Part shown: positions 1-9,183 of the stretch, piece after piece | Layout: the number at the start of each line of letters is the position of its first letter | Numbering within the stretch: the first letter of the stretch is position 1 | NCBI RefSeq assembly: GCF_020733705.1 | Contig: NZ_JAJFZM010000001.1 | Span: 434,001-498,000, forward strand | Length of the DNA stretch: 64,000 nucleotides | Source of the DNA: Nocardia australiensis | GTDB lineage: Bacteria > Actinomycetota > Actinomycetes > Mycobacteriales > Mycobacteriaceae | Direction: 5' to 3' | Position numbers and translations under genes: made by a program | Notes under the pieces: model-generated | Databases searched by the model: none | What the model was told of the DNA's origin: nothing | The model's input: only the letters and a program-made list of their open reading frames with translations

Positions 1-608
1 ATGTAGAAGATCTGTCGGTGCTGCGACAGGTCGGCCAAGCGCTCCGGAGTGCCGTGTCGGGCCAGGTAAGCCTCGCTGGCGTACAGACCGATCCGGTAGT
101 CGGTCAGGTGCCTCGCGATGGCGCGATGCACGTCGGGCTGGCCGACCACGACCTCGAGATCCACACCGGAACGGTTCTGCCGGACACGCTGCGTCGCGCT
201 GATGAGTTCGACCCCCAACCGCGGGTGGTCTTCCTGTAGCCGCGCGAGCGCGGGTACCGCGAACCGCGCGACGAACGCGTCCGACGCCGCGATGCGGACC
301 AGACCACCGATGCCGTGAGTGCGCATCTGCCGCGGTGTCGCCAGTTGTTGCATGGACTTCTCGATTTCCTCGGCGACCACCAGCACGCCACGGCCGAGTT
401 CGGTCAGCTCCCAGCCGCGCGGGCTGCGCACCAGTAACCGACCACCAACCGCCTTCTCCAGCGCGGTGATTCGCCGCGCGGCGGTCGTCGAATTCACGCC
501 CAACGCCCCGGCCGCAGCGGAAAACCGGCCCAGCCGGGCCACGGCGAGCAGGACGAGCAGGTCGTCCGGATTCGGCCGGATGCTGAGTGGGGCGCCGCTG
601 TCGGTCAT
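1..608 (-). CDS. LysR-family transcriptional regulator (C-terminus cut by window edge)
   Basis: The reading frame runs without a stop from an ATG at 608 to the left edge, giving about 202 residues. The N-terminus (residues about 12-70) is a LysR winged helix-turn-helix with RFSAAAGALGVNSTTAARRI and an ALEKAVGGRLLVRSPRG recognition-wing segment. The start of the effector-binding domain follows. It is divergent from mmsB, so it most likely controls the mmsBA operon, as LysR proteins usually regulate the neighbouring divergent unit. A perfect 16-bp palindrome lies 20 bases upstream of its start. The effector is unknown; a valine-pathway intermediate is an inference from context. Confidence 0.85.
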   Translation of the reverse strand, partial: MTDSGAPLSIRPNPDDLLVLLAVARLGRFSAAAGALGVNSTTAARRITALEKAVGGRLLVRSPRGWELTELGRGVLVVAEEIEKSMQQLATPRQMRTHGIGGLVRIAASDAFVARFAVPALARLQEDHPRLGVELISATQRVRQNRSGVDLEVVVGQPDVHRAIARHLTDYRIGLYASEAYLARHGTPERLADLSQHRQIFY

Positions 609-627
609 CCGTCGATTCCACCACGAA

Positions 628-643
628 ACTGCAAATTTGCAGT
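628..643. promoter_or_regulatory. Perfect 16-bp palindrome in the LysR/mmsB divergent promoter region
   Basis: ACTGCAAATTTGCAGT is its own reverse complement and fits the T-N11-A form of LysR operators. It sits between the LysR start (608) and mmsB start (739). A second related half-site, AACTGCA, occurs near 668-674. Inferred to be the LysR binding site. Confidence 0.6.
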
Positions 644-738
644 GCATTCCTGCGAAATCGGGTTCCAAACTGCATTGATAACAGTCGGAACGGTTCGTAG
701 CGTGGTCCGCATCACACGCACACGGAACGGAGCTCGCA

Positions 739-1632
739 GTGGCAACCATCGGATGGATCGGCTTGGGGCACATGGGAAGCCGCATGACCGCAAACCTCGT
801 CAAGGACGGGCACACCGTGCTCGGATTCGATCTCGACCCGGCGGCCGTTGACGCCGCCGCGGCAGGTGGCGTGCAGCCCGCGCCGTCGCTGGCCGAGGCG
901 GTGCGCGAGGCCGACGCGGTGGTCACGATGCTGCCCAAGGGCGAGCACGCGCGCGCGGTGTACCTCGGCGAGAACGGGGTCCTGGCCAACGCGGCACCGT
1001 CCACATTGCTCGTGGACAGTTCGACCATCGATATCGACTCCGCGCGTACCCTGCACGACACCGCACGCGAGCGTGGCTTTCGATTCGTCGACGCACCGGT
1101 TTCCGGCGGTATCAGCGGCGCCGCCGCGGGCACCCTGACGTTCATGCTCGGGGGTGAATCCGACGCCGTGGAGGCGGCCGCGACGCTGATCGAGCCGATG
1201 AGCGGCAACATCATTCGCACCGGTGCGGCCACCAGCGGTCAGGCCGCCAAGATCTGCAACAACATGATGTTGCTGATCAACCTGGCCGGCTGTGCCGAGG
1301 GAGCGGTGCTTGCCCAGCGACTCGGCCTCGATCCGCAGGTCTTCTGGAACGTAGCCGCGGTGTCGTCCGCGGATTCGTGGGCGCTGCGCACCTGGTATCC
1401 GGTGCCCGGCATCGTCGAAACCTCCGCGGCCAATAACGGATTCGACGCCACCTTCACCGCCGACCTCGCCAACAAGGACATCGGCCTGGCACTGGCCGCC
1501 GCAGAATCGACCGAAACCGTGCTGCCCGCAGCACAACTCGTGCAGGCACAGCTACAGGAGCTGGTCGATTCCGGCCGTGGCGGCAAGGACTGCTCGCTGA
1601 TCATCTCCCACATCGATCCGGCCATCGGCTGA
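739..1632 (+). CDS. mmsB: 3-hydroxyisobutyrate dehydrogenase
   Basis: Oxidises 3-hydroxyisobutyrate to methylmalonate semialdehyde in valine breakdown, using NAD. The 297-residue length is typical. The N-terminal Rossmann motif WIGLGHMGSRMTANL is at residues about 5-19. The family motif DAPVSGGISGAAAGTLTFMLGG is near residue 118-140, and the catalytic-lysine segment GQAAKICNNM is near 169-178. The start is GTG; no better start is available downstream before the Rossmann motif. It is followed after 22 bases by mmsA, so the two enzymes catalyse consecutive steps and probably form one transcript. The divergent LysR gene is the likely regulator. Confidence 0.93.
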   Translation: MATIGWIGLGHMGSRMTANLVKDGHTVLGFDLDPAAVDAAAAGGVQPAPSLAEAVREADAVVTMLPKGEHARAVYLGENGVLANAAPSTLLVDSSTIDIDSARTLHDTARERGFRFVDAPVSGGISGAAAGTLTFMLGGESDAVEAAATLIEPMSGNIIRTGAATSGQAAKICNNMMLLINLAGCAEGAVLAQRLGLDPQVFWNVAAVSSADSWALRTWYPVPGIVETSAANNGFDATFTADLANKDIGLALAAAESTETVLPAAQLVQAQLQELVDSGRGGKDCSLIISHIDPAIG

Positions 1633-1654
1633 CCGACCCGAAAGGTATCGACCC

Positions 1655-3139
1655 ATGAACCGCATCCCGCACTACATCGATGGCAAACGCATCGACGCCG
1701 CGTCAGCTACCGCGCCGGTCTTCGACCCGGCCACCGGACTCCAGCAGGCCGAGGTCGTGCTCGCCGGCCCCGCCGACGTGGCCGAGGCGGTACGCGCCGC
1801 CCGTGCCGCGCTCCCCGAGTGGCGAGCCACCAGCCTCTCGCGACGCGCCGACATCTTCTTCCGGCTGCGCCACCTGCTGACCGAACGGCGCGACGATCTG
1901 GCCCGGCTCATCACCGCCGAGCACGGTAAGGTGCTCGACGATGCGGCCGGCGAGATCGCCCGTGGCCTGGAGACCGTCGAGTTCGCGGCGGGGCTGATTC
2001 ATTTGCTCAAAGGTGAGTTCGCAGAACAGATTTCGCGTGGTGTCGATGTGCACCAGGTGAAACAGCCTGTCGGCGTAGTCGGCTGCGTCACGCCGTTCAA
2101 CTTCCCGGCGATGGTGCCGCTGTGGATGGTGTCCTCGGCCATCGCCTGCGGGAACACCGTCGTGCTCAAGCCGAGCGAGAAGGATCCCTCCGCCGCGGTG
2201 CTGCTAGCCGAAATCTTCAGTGAGGCAGGACTTCCCGCCGGTGTTCTCAATGTAGTGCACGGTGAGAAAGAGACCGTCGAAGCCATCATCGACCACGACG
2301 ATGTTGCGGCGATCAGCTTCGTCGGCTCCACGCCGATCGCCGAGTCCGTCTATCGCAGGGCCGCCGACCACGGCAAGCGGGTACAGGCGCTCGGTGGGGC
2401 GAAAAACCACATGGTGGTCATGCCCGACGCCGACCTCGACGCCGCCGCCGACGCGGCGGTGTCGGCCGCCTACGGATCGGCCGGTGAACGCTGCATGGCG
2501 GTGTCGGTACTGGTCGCGGTCGGCGATATCGCCGATCAGCTGGTCGGCAAAGTGGCCCAGCGTATTTCGTCGCTGCGCATCGGCGCGGGCACCGACCCGG
2601 ATTCGGAGATGGGTCCGCTGATCACCGCGCAGGCCCGCGACCGGGTGGCAGGTTATGTCGCGGGTGCCGCGGGCGAGGGCGCCACGGTGGTGGTCGACGG
2701 TCGCGAAACCCCGTTCGACTCCGACGGTTACTTCATCGGCGTCAGCTTGATCGACCATGTGCGGCCGGGGATGAAAGTCTACGACGACGAGATCTTCGGA
2801 CCGGTGCTGTCGGTGGTCCGGGTCGACAGCTACGCCGATGCCGTCCGCCTGGTCAACGCCAACCAGTACGGCAATGGTGTCGCGATCTTCACCCGCGACG
2901 GCAAATCGGCCCGTGAGTTCGAATTCGACATCGAGGTCGGCATGGTCGGCGTGAATGTGCCGATCCCGGTTCCGGTCGGTTCCTTCTCCTTCGGCGGCTG
3001 GAAAAAGTCACTCTTCGGCGACTCGCACATGTACGGCCCCGAGAGCATCCACTTCTACACCCGCAGCAAAGTGGTGACCACCCGGTGGCCGGATGCCTCC
3101 GAAAGCCAAATCAACCTCGGCTTCCCGAGTAACCGATAG
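1655..3139 (+). CDS. mmsA: Methylmalonate-semialdehyde dehydrogenase (CoA-acylating)
   Basis: An aldehyde dehydrogenase superfamily enzyme of 494 residues that converts methylmalonate semialdehyde to propionyl-CoA in valine degradation. Visible motifs are the NAD-fold segment VTPFNFPAMVPLWM, the family signature LGGAKNHMVVMPDADLD, and the nucleophilic cysteine in GSAGERCMAVSV near residue 280. The KNH motif and the ERCMA context separate MmsA from ordinary aldehyde dehydrogenases. A GAAAGG ribosome site lies upstream of the ATG. It is the second gene of the mmsBA pair and is followed by a strong hairpin. Confidence 0.94.
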   Translation: MNRIPHYIDGKRIDAASATAPVFDPATGLQQAEVVLAGPADVAEAVRAARAALPEWRATSLSRRADIFFRLRHLLTERRDDLARLITAEHGKVLDDAAGEIARGLETVEFAAGLIHLLKGEFAEQISRGVDVHQVKQPVGVVGCVTPFNFPAMVPLWMVSSAIACGNTVVLKPSEKDPSAAVLLAEIFSEAGLPAGVLNVVHGEKETVEAIIDHDDVAAISFVGSTPIAESVYRRAADHGKRVQALGGAKNHMVVMPDADLDAAADAAVSAAYGSAGERCMAVSVLVAVGDIADQLVGKVAQRISSLRIGAGTDPDSEMGPLITAQARDRVAGYVAGAAGEGATVVVDGRETPFDSDGYFIGVSLIDHVRPGMKVYDDEIFGPVLSVVRVDSYADAVRLVNANQYGNGVAIFTRDGKSAREFEFDIEVGMVGVNVPIPVPVGSFSFGGWKKSLFGDSHMYGPESIHFYTRSKVVTTRWPDASESQINLGFPSNR

Positions 3140-3148
3140 CCACGAACC

Positions 3149-3180
3149 GCCGTACCCGGGCTGCCGCGCCCGGGTACGGC
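3149..3180 (+). terminator. Rho-independent-like hairpin after mmsA
   Basis: A perfect 12-bp stem, GCCGTACCCGGG pairing with CCCGGGTACGGC, closes an 8-base loop 10 bases after the mmsA stop. There is no strong T-run, as is common in high-GC actinobacteria. Confidence 0.7.
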
Positions 3181-3413
3181 AGTCGGAGTCGCCGCCCCCA
3201 ACGGGGGATCCATCCAGCAGCACACTAGGATTCATCCCGGCCGACAACTCCGCCAAATTCTGCGAAATAGCTTGCTGCCCAATGCAAGTCACTTGACCAG
3301 TAGGTGTTTGTTACAGCCGGGAAAACAATGCGTGAAGATGTACCCGGCGGCCGGAGGACTAACTTCGACTCGAAAGAGCGCCCAGTTCGAGGAAGGTTTT
3401 GCGGTACCACCTG

Positions 3414-5117
3414 ATGGAAACATTGCGAATTCTGTTGGTCGCCAGCGCGTTCAACAGTCTGACACAGCGCGTCCACGTCGAGTTGAGCGAGCGTGGACAC
3501 CGGGTCGGTGTGGAACTGGCTCTCGGTGACGACCTGCTACGGGCACGGGTAGCGCATTTCCAGCCGGACCTGATCCTCGCGCCGATGCTCACGAGGGCGA
3601 TCCCGGAGGATATCTGGTCCGAGCACACGGTCCTGATCGTGCATCCCGGGCCGAAGGGTGATCGTGGACCCTCCTCACTCGACTGGGCGATTCATGAGGA
3701 CGCCGACGAGTGGGGCGTCACGGTATTGCAGGCAGTCGCCGAGATGGACGCCGGACCGATCTGGGCCTCCGAAGCCTTCCCCGTCGCGCCATGTGGGAAA
3801 AGCGAGCTGTACCGCAACGAGGTCGCCGATGCCGCGGTGCGCGCGGCGCTGCGGGCGGTCGAACGCTTCGCGGGCGGCCGGTTCGAACCGGAGCCGCTGG
3901 ACTACGGCCGCCCGGATGTGCGAGGACAGTTGCGGCCCTACCACACTCAGCAATTCCGCCGGATCGATTGGTTCACCGACACCACCGCCACGGTGCTGCG
4001 CAAACTGCGCGCGGGCGACTCCCAACCCGGTGTGCTCGACGAGCTGTACGGGCGGGAATTCTTCCTGCACGGCGGATACAACGAGGACCGCTTGACCGGC
4101 ATCCCCGGCACCGTGATCGCCTCCCGCGACGGCGCGATCTGCCGGGCGACTGTGGATGGCGCGGTGTGGCTGCCGCAACTACGCGAGCGCCGCAGACCGG
4201 ACGGGCCGAAGACTTTCAAACAACCCGCTACCGACGCGCTCGGCGCCGAGTTGCCCGCGCATGTTCCGGAAGTGCCGGTCACACCCGCCGAGGCGGCCAC
4301 CCGTGACACCTGGTCGGAACTGCGGTACCGCGAGCAGGGCTCGGTCGGCTACCTCGAATTCGCCTTTCCGTCCGGCGCGATGAGCACCCGCCAGTGCCGT
4401 CGCCTACTCGAGGCGTACGTGGATGCGTGCGCCCGCCCAGTGGACGTGCTCGTACTCGGCCCGACAAGAGACTTCTTCTCCAACGGAATTCACCTGAACG
4501 TGATCGAAGCGGCCGCAGATCCGGCCGAGGAGTCGTGGCTCAACATCAACGCCATGGACGATCTGGTCGAGGCGATCCTCACCACCACCGACAAGTTCGT
4601 GGTCTCGGTACTGACCGGCAACGCGGCGGCGGGCGGGGTGATGCTCGCGCTGGCGGCCGACGAGATCTGGTGCCGTGAGTCGGTGGTGCTGAACCCGCAC
4701 TACCGGTTGATGGGCCTGCACGGTTCGGAGTACTGGACCTACACGCTGCCACGACGGGTCGGCACGACCGAGGCAGTGGACCTGACCAGGAAAACCATGC
4801 CGGTCGGCGCACGGGCCGCCGCCGCGATGGGATTGGTGGACCGGGTGGCACCCGGCGACGCGAACGGATTCTGGAGCTGGGTCCGGCAGGAAGCCGCCGC
4901 GCTCGCCGAGACACCGGAGCTCGCGAACCTCCTGGTGCGCAAGAAGCAGCGCAGGGCCGCAGACGAGGCGGCCAAGCCACTTGCCGCCTATCGAACCGAG
5001 GAATTGACGCAGATGCGTCGCAACTTCTTCGAACCCGGCGAGCCATACCACCAGCTGCGACGCAACTTCGTGCACAAGGTCTGCCCGCCCGCGACGCCGG
5101 CGCACCTGCTCCAGTGA
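3414..5117 (+). CDS. hypX: HypX/HoxX-like protein: formyltransferase-type domain fused to an enoyl-CoA hydratase-type domain
   Basis: The protein is about 567 residues. Residues 1-270 resemble methionyl-tRNA formyltransferase-type hydrolases (start LRILLVASAFNSLTQRV; HPGPKGDRGPSSLDWAI near 77; AEMDAGPIW). Residues 300-520 are a crotonase fold (FFSNGIHLN, GNAAAGGVMLALAADEIW, GLHGSEYWTYTLPRRVG). This domain order is diagnostic of HypX/HoxX, which in hydrogenase bacteria makes CO from a formyl-folate via formyl-CoA for the NiFe active site. No hydrogenase or hyp gene is in this window. A TTG start at 3399 is also open, but the ATG at 3414 gives the usual family N-terminus; the purine-rich GAGGAAGG lies at 3389-3396. 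It is followed by an MHYT sensor gene. Confidence 0.85.
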   Translation: METLRILLVASAFNSLTQRVHVELSERGHRVGVELALGDDLLRARVAHFQPDLILAPMLTRAIPEDIWSEHTVLIVHPGPKGDRGPSSLDWAIHEDADEWGVTVLQAVAEMDAGPIWASEAFPVAPCGKSELYRNEVADAAVRAALRAVERFAGGRFEPEPLDYGRPDVRGQLRPYHTQQFRRIDWFTDTTATVLRKLRAGDSQPGVLDELYGREFFLHGGYNEDRLTGIPGTVIASRDGAICRATVDGAVWLPQLRERRRPDGPKTFKQPATDALGAELPAHVPEVPVTPAEAATRDTWSELRYREQGSVGYLEFAFPSGAMSTRQCRRLLEAYVDACARPVDVLVLGPTRDFFSNGIHLNVIEAAADPAEESWLNINAMDDLVEAILTTTDKFVVSVLTGNAAAGGVMLALAADEIWCRESVVLNPHYRLMGLHGSEYWTYTLPRRVGTTEAVDLTRKTMPVGARAAAAMGLVDRVAPGDANGFWSWVRQEAAALAETPELANLLVRKKQRRAADEAAKPLAAYRTEELTQMRRNFFEPGEPYHQLRRNFVHKVCPPATPAHLLQ

Positions 5118-5169
5118 TCGGTGATGCCGAGCTGAAAGTGCTTCCCTGCGTTGCGAAATTTTCATCTTG

Positions 5170-5184
5170 CGAATTGCATATTCG
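5170..5184. promoter_or_regulatory. Inverted repeat in the promoter region of the MHYT gene
   Basis: CGAAT-N5-ATTCG lies about 50 bases before the MHYT start, in a locally AT-rich 118-base gap. It could be an operator. No regulator is encoded next to it, so this is a weak call. Confidence 0.3.
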
Positions 5185-5235
5185 ACAAGTTGGGCTATCG
5201 TCAGGGCGCACATCACGGAAAGGTAACGAAAGACC

Positions 5236-6204
5236 GTGTTAGAGCTCGACCACTTCAGCTACGGATGGGTGACCCCCTTCCTGTCCTACGTCATGTCTGT
5301 CATCGGATCCATGCTCGGTCTCCGATGCGTGACCCATGCCCGCTCGTCGGAATGGCCGGCGGGCTGGCTGATCGCCGCCGCCGTCTCGCTCGGCGGCGCG
5401 GGCATCTGGGTCATGCACTTCACCGCGATGCTCGGCTTCTCCATCCCCGGCGTGAGCATCCGGTACAACGTCCCGATGACGCTGCTCAGCGCGGCAATAG
5501 CCATGGCGGTCGTGTGGATCGGACTATCGATCGTCGTGCGTTGGCAACGGGAACTCGTCGCGCTCCCGATTGGTGGCGCCGTTACCGGGCTGGGTGTCGC
5601 GGCCATGCACTACCTGGGAATGTTTGCGATGGAGACCGGCGCGTCTGTCGAATACAGCAGCGGGTACGTCGCGTTGTCGCTGGTTATCGCGGTGGTCGCC
5701 GCGACCGCCGCATTGTGGTTCATGCTGCATGTGCGCGGCCTGTTCGCAACCATCGGCGCGGCCCTGATCATGGGACTCGCTGTGTGCGGAATGCATTACA
5801 CCGGAATGGCTTCCATGCACGCCCACCACGCGAACCACCAGATGACACCGGACGGCGCGCAACCCGTTCAGCTACTCAGCCCACTGATCGTGGTGGTCAC
5901 CCTGGTCACCATGGGACTGATCATACTGGTCGGACTTGCCGAAATCGGTGACCGCGGCACCCGCGAGCGACTGCCGAAACCCGAAGCCCCCCTGACAACT
6001 TCGACCTGGCCGACCACCGACCAGGTCCGACAGCGGGAATCCAGTGGCGACCGGCAGGACTGGGCACTGGGCAATACCTCCGCCACTCTCCCCCCGACCC
6101 CCGGGCGCAGCAGCGCACTGACCGCCTCCACCGGCCGCCCATGGCCGTCCGCGCTGCGCGACCGGTCATCGGCTGTCCCACAGCCGAGCCAGGACCCCAG
6201 CTGA
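5236..6204 (+). CDS. MHYT-domain integral membrane protein, putative gas/metal sensor
   Basis: A 322-residue protein with about seven hydrophobic segments in residues 8-240 and a hydrophilic, proline-rich cytoplasmic tail of about 80 residues. Three MHYT-type motifs are visible: WVMHFTAMLGF (near 60), AAMHYLGMFAME (near 128) and GMHYTGMASMHAHH (near 190). MHYT domains were proposed to bind copper and sense O2, CO or NO, based on CoxC/CoxH of CO oxidisers. No GGDEF, EAL or kinase output domain is attached, so the output is unknown. The start is GTG at 5236. The neighbour upstream is the HypX-like gene, whose known relatives make CO. Confidence 0.88.
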   Translation: MLELDHFSYGWVTPFLSYVMSVIGSMLGLRCVTHARSSEWPAGWLIAAAVSLGGAGIWVMHFTAMLGFSIPGVSIRYNVPMTLLSAAIAMAVVWIGLSIVVRWQRELVALPIGGAVTGLGVAAMHYLGMFAMETGASVEYSSGYVALSLVIAVVAATAALWFMLHVRGLFATIGAALIMGLAVCGMHYTGMASMHAHHANHQMTPDGAQPVQLLSPLIVVVTLVTMGLIILVGLAEIGDRGTRERLPKPEAPLTTSTWPTTDQVRQRESSGDRQDWALGNTSATLPPTPGRSSALTASTGRPWPSALRDRSSAVPQPSQDPS

Positions 6205-6757
6205 TCGCCAGCCCGCAATACCGTTCGAAACCGGTGTGCGACAGGCGGTTTAGGATCGTAATGCGGCGCGGCGCGGCCGCTGCTCGCGTGTGGACATTCG
6301 AACACCACGCGCCTGGCACTGCACCAGTCCCGAGGGCAGCATGCCGAACCGCGCCGCGCGACGTCCGCTGGGTGAGCCCGATCCACACCCGGCCCACCAC
6401 GCCGCGGCGTCGGCACCGGTACGTTGACACTCCCCCGTCGACGTCTACTGGCCGGCCATGGACCCACTGTGAGTCGCGGCAGCCGCGGGCGAGGTGACCG
6501 AATTGCCGCGGGGCGCGGTGTACGAATCGCTCGACGATGACGGCACCGAGTGGGTCTATCAGGACCCAACGACAGGCTTCCGGTCGCTCGCGACCGAATG
6601 AATTCATTGCCCGAACCACGACAACGTCAGAGACATTTCGCCCCGGTCGAACCGACATCTCCGGCTGAATCGTCCGCGTAGCTCGGTCGAAAATCCCTCT
6701 GGCGCACCGAATACCGAACACATCGTGCCACGTGCCGTATCGTCCTCATCGCCGCCT
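6205..6757. other. Intergenic stretch with one possible short reading frame
   Basis: This 550-base gap between the MHYT gene and the TetR operator has no convincing full-length gene. One short frame, GTG at 6494 to TGA at 6601 (35 residues, acidic, reading TELPRGAVYESLDDDGTEWV and onward), has gene-like composition and could be a small protein or the tail of a lost gene. An in-frame stop at 6470-6472 blocks extension upstream. Nothing else is recognised. Confidence 0.35.
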
Positions 6758-6783
6758 TATTGACATTGACGTCAACATCAATA
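6758..6783. promoter_or_regulatory. 26-bp dyad operator overlapping a TTGACA -35 element, upstream of the TetR/acyl-CoA synthetase unit
   Basis: The layout is TATTGA-N2-TTGACGTCAA-N2-TCAATA; all sixteen core and outer bases and their partners are symmetric. TTGACA at 6760-6765 looks like a -35 hexamer inside the dyad. The core decamer TTGACGTCAA recurs at 12460-12469 in front of the SDR unit. Inferred to be the binding site of the adjacent TetR protein and autoregulatory. Confidence 0.7.
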
Positions 6784-6794
6784 ACACTGCGACG

Positions 6795-7418
6795 GTGACC
6801 ATAAGTGAGGCTCAGGAGCGTGCGCGCTCGGCGCGGAAAGACAGTGCTGGTCCGCGCCGGACCGAACTGCTCGACGCGGCAGCGCGCTGCTTCGCCGAGC
6901 ATGGCTATGACCACACCTCGGTGGAGACGATCACGACGAGGGCACAGGTCTCCCGGGCTACGTTCTACGCGTACTTCTCCTCGAAGGACGAGGTGTTCCG
7001 CGCGATCACCGAGCAGGTGTGCACGCAGTTCCTCGACGCCCAGCTCGTCGTGAATGTCGAGGCCACGGAGCCGATCGAGGTCATCGGGGCCACGACAAGA
7101 GCCTTCGCCGACGCGGTGTTCGCCAACGGCGCCCTGGTAGCGCTGATCGAACACCGGGCAGGCGTCGATCCCACGATCGGCGCGCTGTGGTCGCAGGTGC
7201 GGATCCGGCTGCGCAGGCGGTTCACCGCTTTTCTCGAAGGTGTCGAGGACCGCGGTGAGATCGACCCGTGCGCCCCGCTGTGGCGGATCGTCGAGACGCT
7301 CTCCGACGCGCTGCTGATCGGCGCGTCCCGGCTCGCCGACGCAGACCACGACGCGCGCGAACAGTTCGTCGCCGACCACATCGCCATCGCCGAACGACTG
7401 ATCGGCTTCACCCGATAA
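6795..7418 (+). CDS. TetR-family transcriptional regulator of the acyl-CoA cluster
   Basis: Residues 20-65 hold a TetR helix-turn-helix (ARCFAEHGYDHTSVETITTR then AQVSRATFYAYFSSKDEVF); the remainder is an all-helical ligand domain. I place the start at the GTG at 6795 (207 residues). The longer frame from ATG 6732 would read through the operator dyad and its -35 element. The gene precedes the acyl-CoA synthetase by 25 bases, so the two are probably one transcript. The ligand is likely an acyl-CoA of the pathway (inference). Confidence 0.85.
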   Translation: MTISEAQERARSARKDSAGPRRTELLDAAARCFAEHGYDHTSVETITTRAQVSRATFYAYFSSKDEVFRAITEQVCTQFLDAQLVVNVEATEPIEVIGATTRAFADAVFANGALVALIEHRAGVDPTIGALWSQVRIRLRRRFTAFLEGVEDRGEIDPCAPLWRIVETLSDALLIGASRLADADHDAREQFVADHIAIAERLIGFTR

Positions 7419-7443
7419 ACCCTGTACCGGAACGGATGCGCCC

Positions 7444-9183
7444 ATGACCGTCGAACCCACCGCCGTCGCCCCGTCTTCCCTCGACGCGGCGCTCGAGGAG
7501 ATCAAGGCGCGCCAGGCTGCGGCCTGGCCCGCGCAGGTTCCGCGCACGGTGGAGTATCCGATCGAGGCCATGGGCGTGGTCGACTACCTGCGCCACTGGG
7601 CGGCGGTCCGGCCCGAGGTGACCGCGATCGCGTTCTACGGCCGCGATATCAGCTACGCCGAATACGACGGGCTCGCCGACCGGTTCGCCGGCTGGCTGCT
7701 CGCGAACGGCGCGCAACCGGGCGACCGGATCGGGGTGTTCCTGGGCAACTGCCCACAGTTCCTTGTCGCCATGCTCGGCATCCTGAAGATCGGTGCGGTG
7801 CACGTGCCGATCAACCCTCTGTTTCGCGCCCACGAACTGCGCCACGAGCTCGTCGACGCCGGCGTGACGATCCTGCTGGCCCAGGACAGCCTGGCCACGC
7901 TGATCGACGAGGTGCGCGCCGAAACGCCCTTGCGGCTGGTCGCGGTCACCGCGCTCGGCGACATGCTCACCGCGCAGCCTGCCGTGCCGGTGCCGTTCGC
8001 GACGACAGAACCGACGAGCACCGACTGGCACTGGATCATCGAAAGCCCCCGCGCACCAACGATTTCCACCGATCCCGACGTCCTGGCCGCGCTGAACTAC
8101 ACCGGCGGAACGACCGGCATGCCGAAGGGCTGCGAGCACACCCAGCGGCACATGGTCTACACCGCGGCGACCGCCACCGTGGCGAACGGATACCGGGTGG
8201 GCGAGCGTCCGATTGTCGCGTTGAATTTCCTGCCGGTGTTCTGGATCGCGGGTGAGGATTTCGGCATCCTGTTGCCCCTGATCAACGGCGGCACCGCCGT
8301 GCTGATGAATCGATGGGACGCCGGTGCGGGGCTGAGCCTACTGCGACATTATCGGGTCACGTCCATGATCGGCATGATCGATAGCTATGTGGAGATGATG
8401 GACCACCCGGCGTTCGATCCCGGTGGACTCACCGCACTGGAGAACACGACCGGTGTCTCGTTCGTCCTCAAACTGAATGCGGCGATCCGCGCGCGGTGGC
8501 GCGAGGCCACCGGACTCACCTTGCGCGAGGCCAGCTACGGGATGACCGAGACGCACACGGCGGACACCTTCACCCTCGGTTTCTCCGACGACGACTACGA
8601 CCTGCACAGCGAACCGGTGTTCTGCGGACTGCCGGTCCCCGGCACCGAGGTCCTCATAGTCGACGAGTCGGGAGAGCCGGTGCCGGTGGGCCAGGAGGGC
8701 CAGATCATCGTGCGCAGCCCGTCGATCCTCACGCGGTACTACGGCAATCCCGAGTCCACCGCGCGAACGTTGCGCGAGGGCTGGTTGCAGACCGGGGACA
8801 TCGGCAAGCTGAACGACCGTGGCGCGCTGCACTATCTGGCCAGGAACAAGGAGATGATCAAGGTCAACGGGATGAGTGTCTTCCCGTCCGAGGTCGAGGC
8901 CCTGTTGATGCTGCACCCGCAGGTGCAGACGGTCGGGGTGGTGCCCAAGCCTGATCCGCGGCGTGGGCAGGTGCCGCTGGCCTACGTGCAACTGGTTCCC
9001 GAATCGGATGTCGAGGCAGGCGAATTGCGGACCTGGGCTACACGGAACATGGCGACCTACAAGGTCCCCGAGATCAGGATCCTCGACGCGTTGCCCATGA
9101 CCGCCACCGGCAAGGTCCGCAAGGGCGAGCTTTTCACCATGACCGAGCACATCACTGCCGCAGAATCCGAGGAACTCGAGTGA
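7444..9183 (+). CDS. AMP-dependent acyl-CoA synthetase
   Basis: A 579-residue ANL-superfamily ligase that activates a carboxylic acid to its CoA ester through an acyl-adenylate. The phosphate loop LNYTGGTTGMPKGCEH is near residue 218, the A5 motif YGMTETH near 363, the A7 region GWLQTGDIG near 450, and the C-terminal lysine in ATGKVRKGEL near 558. It overlaps the next gene by four bases (GTGA), implying translational coupling to the acyl-CoA carboxylase. The substrate is not determinable from sequence; context suggests a hydroxylated or branched acid. Confidence 0.9.
   Translation: MTVEPTAVAPSSLDAALEEIKARQAAAWPAQVPRTVEYPIEAMGVVDYLRHWAAVRPEVTAIAFYGRDISYAEYDGLADRFAGWLLANGAQPGDRIGVFLGNCPQFLVAMLGILKIGAVHVPINPLFRAHELRHELVDAGVTILLAQDSLATLIDEVRAETPLRLVAVTALGDMLTAQPAVPVPFATTEPTSTDWHWIIESPRAPTISTDPDVLAALNYTGGTTGMPKGCEHTQRHMVYTAATATVANGYRVGERPIVALNFLPVFWIAGEDFGILLPLINGGTAVLMNRWDAGAGLSLLRHYRVTSMIGMIDSYVEMMDHPAFDPGGLTALENTTGVSFVLKLNAAIRARWREATGLTLREASYGMTETHTADTFTLGFSDDDYDLHSEPVFCGLPVPGTEVLIVDESGEPVPVGQEGQIIVRSPSILTRYYGNPESTARTLREGWLQTGDIGKLNDRGALHYLARNKEMIKVNGMSVFPSEVEALLMLHPQVQTVGVVPKPDPRRGQVPLAYVQLVPESDVEAGELRTWATRNMATYKVPEIRILDALPMTATGKVRKGELFTMTEHITAAESEELE

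Noticed and set aside
712..1536. 274-residue minus-strand open frame over mmsB
   Set aside because: It is antisense to a gene with clear family motifs. The His/Gly/Arg-rich translation is typical of a high-GC shadow frame.
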